Assembly (NCBI GenBank): GCA_002469765.1
Contig: DKNS01000136.1
Span: 1 to 8,084 of the forward strand
Reading direction: 5' to 3'
Length of the DNA stretch: 8,084 nucleotides
DNA from: Flavobacteriales bacterium UBA7382
GTDB taxonomy: Bacteria > Bacteroidota > Bacteroidia > Flavobacteriales_D > Sanyastnellaceae
Translations under genes and position numbers: made by a program
Notes under the pieces: generated by a model
What the model saw: only the letters and a program-made list of their open reading frames with translations
Told to the model about the DNA's origin: nothing
Database searches by the model: none
In this document: positions 1 through 5,820 of the stretch, piece by piece
How the letters are laid out: the number at the start of each line of letters is the position of its first letter
Numbering within the stretch: the stretch's first letter is position 1

Positions 1-791
1 TGGTCCAGGGTTTGTACTTCGCTGGACAAATCAACGGCACCACGGGTTACGAAGAGGCCGCTTGCCAAGGCATCATGGCAGGAATCAACGCGGCACGTTC
101 CACGTGGAACCTCCAACCCGTCACCTTCAGCCGAAGCCAAGCGTACATCGGGGTCCTTATTGATGATTTGGTGACCAAGGGCACGGAAGAACCCTACCGC
201 ATGTTCACCTCGCGGGCTGAATACCGCATCCTCTTGCGCCAAGACAACGCTGACGACCGCCTTACCCCTTTGGCCTATGAGCTCGGGTTGGCCTCAGACG
301 AGCGGATGCGCACCCTCGACGCCAAACAATCCAACGTCAAAGGCCTTCGCAAGGCGTTGCAAAAATTGAGTGTCACCCCACAAGAAGCCTCACCCTTGCT
401 GGCAAACGCCAAATCCAGCCCACTCAAACACGCTGTTCGAGCTCAAGAGATTCTGGCACGCCCCCATGTCAAGCTTGACAACATGGTCCAATACATCCCG
501 ACTGTCGCGGCGTTGTGCGACAACATGGCTCCCGAAGTGAAAGAACAGGTTGAGCTTCAAATCAAGTACGAAGGCTACATTGCTAAGGAACAGGACATGG
601 CAGAGCGGCTTGGACAATTGGATCATCTTCAAATTCCGCCTGACTTGGACTTCCAGCTTTTGACAAGCCTCAGTTACGAGGGCCGTCAAAAGCTTTCTGC
701 TCGCAAGCCCAACACCCTTGGTGAAGCGTCACGCATCTCAGGCGTGAGCCCCTCCGACCTCAGTGTTTTGATGGTCTATCTAGGTCGCTGA
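1..791 (+). CDS. mnmG: MnmG (GidA), tRNA uridine-5-carboxymethylaminomethyl modification enzyme, C-terminal part
   Basis: FAD-dependent partner of MnmE; together they install the carboxymethylaminomethyl group on the wobble uridine (U34) of certain tRNAs in the cytoplasm. The frame is already open at the left edge (first whole codon at 3), so the N-terminal Rossmann part, more than half of the usual ~620 residues, is missing and about 262 residues remain. The first visible block, GQINGTTGYEEAA, is the conserved FAD-proximal MnmG motif. It is followed by the family signature YIGVLIDDLVTKGTEEPYR and then MFTSRAEYRILLR. The helical C-terminal domain that binds MnmE ends in LGEASRISGVSPSDLSVL, which is characteristic. 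Stop is TGA at 789-791. The next gene begins 20 bp downstream on the same strand. In many bacteria this gene (gidA) sits near the replication origin, which matters for the candidate origin near 5.87 kb. Confidence 0.97.
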   Translation, partial: VQGLYFAGQINGTTGYEEAACQGIMAGINAARSTWNLQPVTFSRSQAYIGVLIDDLVTKGTEEPYRMFTSRAEYRILLRQDNADDRLTPLAYELGLASDERMRTLDAKQSNVKGLRKALQKLSVTPQEASPLLANAKSSPLKHAVRAQEILARPHVKLDNMVQYIPTVAALCDNMAPEVKEQVELQIKYEGYIAKEQDMAERLGQLDHLQIPPDLDFQLLTSLSYEGRQKLSARKPNTLGEASRISGVSPSDLSVLMVYLGR

Positions 792-796
792 ATCCG

Positions 797-804
797 TACC
801 TTTG
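797..804 (+). promoter_or_regulatory. TACCTTTG, match to the Bacteroidota -7 promoter element just before the dehydrogenase start
   Basis: TACCTTTG fits the TAnnTTTG consensus of the Bacteroidota primary sigma factor exactly and ends six bases before the ATG at 811. A TTG lies upstream at 768-770, but the 26-base gap is longer than usual for a -33 element. If the box is used, transcription would start at or next to the ATG, giving a leaderless or nearly leaderless mRNA. Similar boxes precede the starts at 2355 (+) and 5475 (-). It could instead be a translation-related sequence or coincidence. Confidence 0.35.
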
Positions 805-810
805 GGCGCC

Positions 811-2340
811 ATGAACATCCCAAACATCCTTGCCGACCTCGGCATCCAAGACCAGAACCACGGCGTCATGATTGGCGCCAACGCTTTCGGTTCTGGCGCG
901 TCCATCGACAGCCACTCTCCTGTCAACGGCAAGCGCATTGCATCTCTTTCCACAGCGTCCAACGATGACTACGAGCGTGTGATGGCTGCAGCCACAGACG
1001 CCTTTGTGGAGTGGCGCAAATGGACCGCGCCCCAGCGTGGTGAGGTCGTTCGTCAATACGGAGACGCCCTTCGGGCAAAGAAAGACAGCCTGGGGGCGCT
1101 GGTGTCTTACGAAATGGGCAAGAGCTACCAAGAAGGTCTCGGCGAGGTTCAAGAAATGATCGACATCTGCGACTTCGCGGTGGGCCAGAGCCGTCAACTT
1201 TATGGCCTCACCATGCACTCTGAGCGCCCAAATCACCGCATGTACGAGCAGTACCACCCCCTTGGTGTGGTCGGCATCATTAGCGCCTTCAACTTCCCTG
1301 TCGCCGTCTGGTGCTGGAACACGGCGTTGGCTTGGATCTCTGGAGACGTGTGTGTTTGGAAGCCCTCTGAGAAAGCTCCCCTTTGTTCGTTGGCGTGCCA
1401 GAACATCTGGAACGATGTGGCCGCGAAGAACAACCTCCCCGCTGGATTAAGCTGCGTTGTGAACGGCGACTACAAGGCAGGGGAGTGGATGACCTCAGAC
1501 AAACGCGTTCCCCTCGTCTCAGCCACGGGTTCCATCCGCATGGGCAAGATTGTCGCCCAAGCTGTGGCCGCCCGTCTCGGCCGTTCCTTGCTCGAGTTGG
1601 GTGGCAACAACGCCATCATCATCACGCCTGAAGCGGACCTCAAAACAGTCATCCCCGCCACCGTCTTTGGTGCCGTCGGCACTTGTGGCCAGCGCTGCAC
1701 CTCCACCCGTCGTTTGATCATCCACAGCAGCATCTACGACAAGGTGAAGGATCAGCTGGTCCAAGCCTACAAGCAAATCCGCATTGGGGATCCTTTGGAT
1801 GAAAAGAACCACGTAGGTCCCCTCATCGACACCGACGCGGTGCGGCACTACCTGAATGCCCTGGACGCTGTCGTCGAGCAGGGTGGGGCCGTGCTTGTGC
1901 CTGGCGGACAGCTTGATGGTCCTGGCTACGAAAGCGGGTGCTACGTCAAGCCCGCAATTGCTGAAGTCAACAACGACCTTGACATCGTCCAGCACGAAAC
2001 GTTTGCGCCCATTCTGTACCTGATGAAGTACGACACACTGGATGACGCCATTGCCATGCAGAACGGCGTGGTGCAAGGCTTGTCTTCCGCCATCATGACC
2101 AACAACGTCCGTGAGGCTGAGGCTTTTTTGTCTGCCGCTGGCTCAGACTGCGGGATTGCAAACGTGAACATCGGCACCTCAGGTGCTGAAATTGGCGGCG
2201 CCTTTGGCGGAGAAAAAGAAACCGGCGGTGGTCGTGAATCGGGCTCTGACGCTTGGAAAGCGTACATGCGGCGCCAAACAAACACGATCAACTACGGCGC
2301 CGATTTGCCACTTGCCCAAGGCATCAAGTTCGACCTCTGA
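811..2340 (+). CDS. amaB: ALDH7A1-type aldehyde dehydrogenase (probable L-aminoadipate-semialdehyde / piperideine-6-carboxylate dehydrogenase)
   Basis: NAD-dependent cytoplasmic dehydrogenase. The antiquitin (ALDH7) family oxidises alpha-aminoadipate semialdehyde, in equilibrium with piperideine-6-carboxylate, to alpha-aminoadipate in lysine catabolism. From the ATG at 811 it is 509 residues, close to the ~510 usual for the family. Visible residues: oxyanion Asn161 in FNFPVAV; cofactor residues Lys184 and Glu187 in WKPSEK; general base Glu262 in LLELGGN; nucleophile Cys296 in GQRCTSTRR; Glu396 in HETFAP. The C-terminal block GSDAWKAYMRRQTNTINYG is the ALDH7 signature and separates it from betaine- or succinate-semialdehyde dehydrogenases. 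A TTG at 802 is in frame, but the ATG fits ALDH7 length better and follows a TACCTTTG box. It lies 20 bp after mnmG and may share its transcript. The family call is firm. The substrate and the symbol amaB (used in Pseudomonas) are inferred from the family, and no other lysine-degradation gene is visible here. Confidence 0.93.
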   Translation: MNIPNILADLGIQDQNHGVMIGANAFGSGASIDSHSPVNGKRIASLSTASNDDYERVMAAATDAFVEWRKWTAPQRGEVVRQYGDALRAKKDSLGALVSYEMGKSYQEGLGEVQEMIDICDFAVGQSRQLYGLTMHSERPNHRMYEQYHPLGVVGIISAFNFPVAVWCWNTALAWISGDVCVWKPSEKAPLCSLACQNIWNDVAAKNNLPAGLSCVVNGDYKAGEWMTSDKRVPLVSATGSIRMGKIVAQAVAARLGRSLLELGGNNAIIITPEADLKTVIPATVFGAVGTCGQRCTSTRRLIIHSSIYDKVKDQLVQAYKQIRIGDPLDEKNHVGPLIDTDAVRHYLNALDAVVEQGGAVLVPGGQLDGPGYESGCYVKPAIAEVNNDLDIVQHETFAPILYLMKYDTLDDAIAMQNGVVQGLSSAIMTNNVREAEAFLSAAGSDCGIANVNIGTSGAEIGGAFGGEKETGGGRESGSDAWKAYMRRQTNTINYGADLPLAQGIKFDL

Positions 2341-2341
2341 T

Positions 2342-2349
2342 GTACTTTG
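2342..2349 (+). promoter_or_regulatory. TACTTTGG box six bases before the lipoprotein start
   Basis: TACTTTGG is a one-base-shorter relative of the TAnnTTTG box and sits just after the dehydrogenase stop codon. Together with the following CTCC and ATGAACAT it is strikingly like the region at 797-818 (TACCTTTGG, GCGCC, ATGAACAT). The repeated layout supports ATG 2355 as the start and suggests either a promoter giving a near-leaderless mRNA or a conserved initiation context. Confidence 0.3.
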
Positions 2350-2354
2350 GCTCC

Positions 2355-3548
2355 ATGAACATGGACCAATCCATTCTGAAAAGGGCTGCCTTAGGCGGCC
2401 CTTTTTGGTGTACCGTCCTTTGCCTCCATCTTGGGGTCCTCGGATGTGGCTCTGTCAGTCGACCCGATTGCACCTTGTATGTCGCCACGTTTGCCACAGA
2501 GCCTCCAACCACCGTGTTGGCCGCCAAATCAACCAACGGCTGGACGGTGCACAACGGGCAAGAGAAAATCCTACTAACACAAACCCGGGCTGGCCTGTAT
2601 CGTGTGCCTGTCTTCAACGGTAGTTGGTCTGGATCCTGGATCGAGGAATCCTGGGAGGGGGTGTGGACGGACTCGCTTCGTGCCAACAATTACCACATCC
2701 CTGTTCGTTTGGATCCGCTGACCGATGCCAGACCAGCTTCAGGACCCCGAGACACCACTTATTGGGATACGTCTGAGGGGCTGTTGGTCTTGGAGCGGCA
2801 TCAGGATTCTGCTTGGGCCACGATCAGCACACCCACAGGAGATTACCGCCACCTTGCTGGAACAATTATAGACAATCAACTGATTTTGAACACGTTTGAT
2901 GGTGCACACCTGTTTCGGTTCTGCGCAACACTCCGCAGCGATTCCCTGGTCAACGGGGGCTTCCTTTCAGGAACACACTACCAAACCAAATTTGACGGGG
3001 TCAAGCGACCTGTGCAGGCGCACACGTGGGAAAGTGGGCGCCAAACCGTGGTGGTCGACGAGCTGCTTTTCTTAGGCACCAACACCACCGGACAAGCAGA
3101 AGTGTGGAACAAAAACCGACTTCTGAGCAATGGAAAAAGGGGGCTCGTCGTGGACATCATGGGCACCTGGTGTCCCAACTGCATGGATGAATCGCGCTTG
3201 ATGGTTTCCTTGGTTGATTCGTTCCCCGATGTTCAGTTCCTCACTCTGGGATACGAACGCGCCACAGATTCAACCGCATTGACGCGCCTGTCCAAATTCA
3301 AAAACGAAATGGAAATGACTTGGCCCGTGCTTTTGGGTGGCCGCGCAAGCAAAGTTGCTGCGGCCCAATCCATCCCATCCCTCGACAGCATCCACAGCTT
3401 TCCCACCACAGTGTTCTGGCCGTTGGAAGGCGAGCCTGTGGTTCACAAAGGGTTCAACGGACCAGCAACAGGGGAGGGTTACGCCCAGGAGGTGTCATTC
3501 TTCCGGACGCAATTGGCCCGACTCAGCGGTCGCTCGAAAAGTCGTTGA
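2355..3548 (+). CDS. Lipoprotein with C-terminal TlpA-like thioredoxin domain
   Basis: Predicted envelope-anchored thiol-disulfide protein of 397 residues. Residues 1-30 form a lipoprotein signal peptide: Lys and Arg in the N-region, a hydrophobic stretch, then the lipobox VLGC with the modified cysteine at residue 31. Residues ~35-240 are a beta-rich region of a kind seen before thioredoxin folds in Bacteroidota TlpA proteins; I recognise no named domain in it. The C-terminal thioredoxin fold has VVDIMGTWCPNC, with the redox pair Cys273/Cys276, and the cis-proline Pro350 in SFPTTVF, so the active site is intact. Such domains reduce or isomerise disulfides outside the cytoplasm; the partner is unknown. 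Starts at 2340 (overlapping the previous stop as TGATG), 2355 and 2361 are all in frame. I chose 2355 for its upstream box, but 2340 would allow translational coupling. The 3' end overlaps the convergent peptidase gene by 26 bp. Confidence 0.86.
   Translation: MNMDQSILKRAALGGPFWCTVLCLHLGVLGCGSVSRPDCTLYVATFATEPPTTVLAAKSTNGWTVHNGQEKILLTQTRAGLYRVPVFNGSWSGSWIEESWEGVWTDSLRANNYHIPVRLDPLTDARPASGPRDTTYWDTSEGLLVLERHQDSAWATISTPTGDYRHLAGTIIDNQLILNTFDGAHLFRFCATLRSDSLVNGGFLSGTHYQTKFDGVKRPVQAHTWESGRQTVVVDELLFLGTNTTGQAEVWNKNRLLSNGKRGLVVDIMGTWCPNCMDESRLMVSLVDSFPDVQFLTLGYERATDSTALTRLSKFKNEMEMTWPVLLGGRASKVAAAQSIPSLDSIHSFPTTVFWPLEGEPVVHKGFNGPATGEGYAQEVSFFRTQLARLSGRSKSR
2379..2406 (+). terminator. Terminator-like hairpin inside the signal-peptide codons of the lipoprotein gene
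   Basis: Twelve paired bases (2379-2390 with 2394-2405, one G-U wobble at 2387/2397) close a TTA triloop. The stem is A4 plus a GC-rich core GGGCTGCC, and the right arm runs into TTTTT ending at 2406. This is the shape of a Rho-independent terminator and lies 39-66 bases past the dehydrogenase stop, where a terminator for that gene would be expected. However, it is downstream of every plausible start of the lipoprotein gene. The free T-tract is short, since four of its five T's pair with the A-tract, so efficiency is uncertain. Confidence 0.55.
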
Positions 3549-5475
3549 CTTGATCAACCACAATCCGCGCGTCGCGGTTGGCCAACTCCCAAGCGGTGTG
3601 AAACACCAGTTCACCAATCTCTGCCATTTTGGGATACATGATCTTGTGGGCGTCGTCTCCGGGTTTGTGGTAGTCCTCGTGCACTCCTGTGAAGTAGAAA
3701 ATCACTGGAATGTTGTTCTTGGCGAAGTTGTAATGGTCGCTGCGGTAATAAAACCGGTTCGGGTCGTCAGGCGCGTTGTAGGTGTAGTCGAGAACCAGAT
3801 TGGTGAACGTCTTGTTCGCGTCCTCGCTGATCGCGTGCAGTTCTGAACTCAACTTGTCGCTTCCAATAAGGTACACGTATCGAGGATCTTCTGGATGTTC
3901 TGCGTCGGTGCGTCCGATCATGTCAATGTTCAAGTTGGCCACTGTGTTTTCCAAGGGGAACACAGGATGATCTGCGTAATACTCGCTGCCCAACAACCCT
4001 TTTTCTTCACCCACCACATTCATGAACAACACGCTGCGACGCGGCCTTATGCCATGCACATCTTCCAGCATTTTGAATTGTCTGGCGAGTTCCATCACCG
4101 TCACTGTGCCAGAACCGTCGTCGTCCGCGCCATTGTGGATTTCCCCGTCGATGACACCCACGTGGTCGTAGTGTGAAGTAATGACCACCACCTCCTCCTT
4201 CAATTCTTGATCGGATCCCTCCAAGAACGCCAGCACATTTTCAGCCTCGTACTCTCGGGTGGTTTGAAGAATGTCCAGATTCGCGTTTCGCTTGAAGCCC
4301 AAGGCTTTTGTGGGTTTTCCTGAAGCCAACTTCGCTGCATGATTTTGGGTTGACTTCAGCTTCGTTTCTGCCAACCACAAATTCAAGGTGCTTTGTGTGA
4401 TGAACAATGTCGGAAGGTCCGTGCCTTCACCCTCTTTCTCGCGGTTGAGGGAGGTGGATTTTCGAAGCATCCACTTTTTCATGCGGCTCTTGCGGGTCTC
4501 ATACGCCTCATCAGGCATGGCCACAATGATCCCTTGTGCCCCCAAAGAATCGGCCACCATCCGCTTCATGTTAAGGGGTTGTTCAGCCATGCCTTCCGGC
4601 TCACCATCCAACATAACAACCATCCCTTCACCCTTAAATTTCTTGTAGTCGTTCCAGTTCTCTTGGACGACACCATATCCAACGAACGTAAGCTTGGCTT
4701 CTGAAACATGAGGATGTTCCAACCCGGGGTACACCAAAAAATCTTCAACCAACGACAAAGTGTCTTCTCCAACGCGCAAGGTTCCTCCGGAAATTTGGTT
4801 ATTCACCAGAGGCACATTTTGAAAGAATGAGCCGTTGTTGCAGGGTTCAAATCCCTTGGATTCGTAGTAGGCCTCGAGGTAGGCTGCCGCCTTCTTTTGC
4901 CCGCGTTCACCAGTCTCACGGCCTTCAAAACCGTCGCTGGCCAAAATGTTAAGCTGAATGCTGAGCTCCCGCTCGTCCAGCTGGATTTGAGACACATCGA
5001 ATGATTGTGCCCACGTTCCAGTAACCGCGGCAAACAACACCGACATGGCACACGCAATTTTACCCACTCGCCGTTCATGACGCCCACCTTCGAACTCAGA
5101 ATCAAAAAAGGCATCCACCATTTCCAGAGCCACATCTTCCGATACGAATCGCGCTGGAATACACAGGATGTTGGCGTTGTTGTGTTGTCTGCCTAATGCG
5201 GCCACTTCAGAAGTCCAAGCCAGCGCCGCACGCACCTCGGCGTGTTTGTTCGCCGTCATCGCCACCCCGTTGGCGGATCCACATATCAAGATGCCAAGTT
5301 CCGCATGTCCTGAAGCCACATCGTCGGCCACGGCATGAGCGTGGTCGGGATAATCCACACTCTCTAAACCGTCGGTGCCTCGGTTCACAAGGGTGTGTCC
5401 TTTGGTTTCCAAGTGATTTAAAATCAGCGACTTTAATTCTGGACCAGCGTGGTCACATCCGATGCTTATTACCAT
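3523..5475 (-). CDS. RpiB-type sugar-phosphate isomerase fused in frame to a secreted M28-family zinc peptidase
   Basis: One open frame of 650 residues from ATG 5475. Residues 1-142 are a full-length RpiB (family ~145-150), which interconverts ribose 5-phosphate and ribulose 5-phosphate: GCDHAG at 6-11, catalytic Cys65 in LICGSANGV, His98 in HNNAN, and the usual C-terminus EGGRHERRVGKIAC. With no stop, the frame enters a signal-peptide-like segment (Lys139, hydrophobic 140-153, likely cleavage after TWA at 156). Residues ~160-650 are an M28 peptidase. Predicted zinc ligands are His435 (SHYDHVG), Asp452 (GADDDGSG), Glu491 next to general base Glu490 (VVGEEKG), Asp518 (NIDMIGR) and His603 (DYHKPGDD), so the site looks complete. 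Residues ~255-360 resemble the PA-type insert common in this family. An in-frame GTG at 5067 could start the peptidase alone with its own signal peptide, so two products are possible. Both domains are certain; whether they stay one chain is inference. Confidence 0.88.
   Translation of the reverse strand: MVISIGCDHAGPELKSLILNHLETKGHTLVNRGTDGLESVDYPDHAHAVADDVASGHAELGILICGSANGVAMTANKHAEVRAALAWTSEVAALGRQHNNANILCIPARFVSEDVALEMVDAFFDSEFEGGRHERRVGKIACAMSVLFAAVTGTWAQSFDVSQIQLDERELSIQLNILASDGFEGRETGERGQKKAAAYLEAYYESKGFEPCNNGSFFQNVPLVNNQISGGTLRVGEDTLSLVEDFLVYPGLEHPHVSEAKLTFVGYGVVQENWNDYKKFKGEGMVVMLDGEPEGMAEQPLNMKRMVADSLGAQGIIVAMPDEAYETRKSRMKKWMLRKSTSLNREKEGEGTDLPTLFITQSTLNLWLAETKLKSTQNHAAKLASGKPTKALGFKRNANLDILQTTREYEAENVLAFLEGSDQELKEEVVVITSHYDHVGVIDGEIHNGADDDGSGTVTVMELARQFKMLEDVHGIRPRRSVLFMNVVGEEKGLLGSEYYADHPVFPLENTVANLNIDMIGRTDAEHPEDPRYVYLIGSDKLSSELHAISEDANKTFTNLVLDYTYNAPDDPNRFYYRSDHYNFAKNNIPVIFYFTGVHEDYHKPGDDAHKIMYPKMAEIGELVFHTAWELANRDARIVVDQVNDFSSDR
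5044..5078 (-). other. Seam between the RpiB and M28 coding parts, with alternative internal starts
   Basis: Read on the minus strand, the RpiB C-terminus (GGRHERRVGKIAC) runs without a stop into AMSVLFAAVTGTWAQ. Three possible starts sit here: an out-of-frame ATG at 5078, an in-frame GTG at 5067 and an in-frame ATG at 5046. Initiation at GTG 5067 would give a near-ideal signal peptide beginning V/M-G-K-I-A-C. An A4 run (plus-strand TTTT at 5058-5061) lies in the seam. One extra A there would bring the ATG at 5078 into the peptidase frame (MNGEWVKIACAMSV), but it would leave RpiB with an unnatural tail of about 36 residues. No Shine-Dalgarno sequence is evident. Confidence 0.5.
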
Positions 5476-5479
5476 GCCA

Positions 5480-5487
5480 CCAAAATA
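5480..5487 (-). promoter_or_regulatory. TATTTTGG box immediately upstream of the rpiB-M28 start
   Basis: On the minus strand TATTTTGG is followed by TGGC and then ATG (5475). It is the third case in this window of TA-(1-2 nt)-TTTGG placed four to six bases before a start codon, here on the opposite strand. It is compatible with a Bacteroidota -7 element with a spacer one base short and a nearly leaderless mRNA; no clear -33 partner was identified. Confidence 0.28.
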
Positions 5488-5661
5488 CCCACAATCGACG
5501 TGGATGAACCTGTTGGAATCGGCCAAGAACTTTTTTTGGAATGACACCCCTTTCCGACTAAGCCGAGCACACTGCTTTCTTTCCAAACCAAATAGACCTC
5601 CTTTTTACACGCGTTTCACACCCAATACTGAGGGTTCTTCACAACACTCATGCTGCACATT

Positions 5662-5670
5662 TCATCCACA
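5662..5670 (+). promoter_or_regulatory. DnaA-box-like nonamer TCATCCACA
   Basis: Eight of nine bases match the canonical DnaA box TTATCCACA. It lies in the divergent intergenic region about 170 bases left of the AT-rich stretch. Confidence 0.4.
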
Positions 5671-5688
5671 TTCCCACATTGCACAACC

Positions 5689-5697
5689 TGTGGACAG
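5689..5697 (-). promoter_or_regulatory. DnaA-box-like nonamer CTGTCCACA
   Basis: On the minus strand this matches TTATCCACA at seven of nine positions. It lies 18 bases beyond the nonamer at 5662-5670, in the opposite orientation. Confidence 0.3.
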
Positions 5698-5810
5698 GAA
5701 TGGTTGTCTTCTGTCAATCAACGTGGTAATTTCAACATCCAAGCCTTAGGCATGTGCACGGTTGGTGCACAACTCAATTTGTCAAGGCATTGAACGTTCG
5801 GTTTTCCCAC

Positions 5811-5820
5811 TTGTGCACAA
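5811..5820. promoter_or_regulatory. Perfect palindrome TTGTGCACAA, a double DnaA-box-like site
   Basis: The ten-base palindrome contains TTGTGCACA on both strands, offset by one base; each reads as TTRTNCACA. It is the last of three GTGCAC sites (5754-5759, 5765-5770, 5813-5818). The proposed GTG start codon of the repeat-protein gene is inside it, so binding here could also affect that gene. Confidence 0.4.

Larger units (their letters stand above)
5476..5812. other. Divergent intergenic region (337 bp)
   Basis: This gap separates the minus-strand rpiB-M28 gene from the plus-strand repeat-protein gene and contains no recognisable gene. It holds several DnaA-box-like nonamers, three GTGCAC palindromes and repeated CACAAC words. 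On the minus strand, TATTTTGG ends four bases before the rpiB ATG and resembles the boxes at 797 and 2342. Promoters for both divergent genes must lie here if they have their own; I could not assign a convincing -33/-7 pair for the plus-strand gene. Confidence 0.6.

Noticed and set aside
1519..2076. Long open frame antisense to the aldehyde dehydrogenase (185 codons), and a similar one at 760-1257.
   Set aside because: They lie opposite strongly conserved ALDH coding sequence; their translations are rich in His and Val without recognisable motifs, as expected of mirror frames in GC-rich DNA.
2253..2354. An extended start for the lipoprotein at 2253, inside the dehydrogenase gene.
   Set aside because: It would put about 34 extra polar residues ahead of a lipoprotein signal peptide, which would spoil export; starts at 2340, 2355 or 2361 fit the lipobox better.
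5586..5601. A perfect GGAGGT on the minus strand (5596-5601) nine bases before an in-frame TTG (5586), which would add 37 residues to RpiB.
   Set aside because: RpiB proteins begin at the MVISIGCDHAG equivalent, the extra residues do not resemble a domain or signal, and strong Shine-Dalgarno use is not typical of this lineage. The GGAGGT is probably chance.
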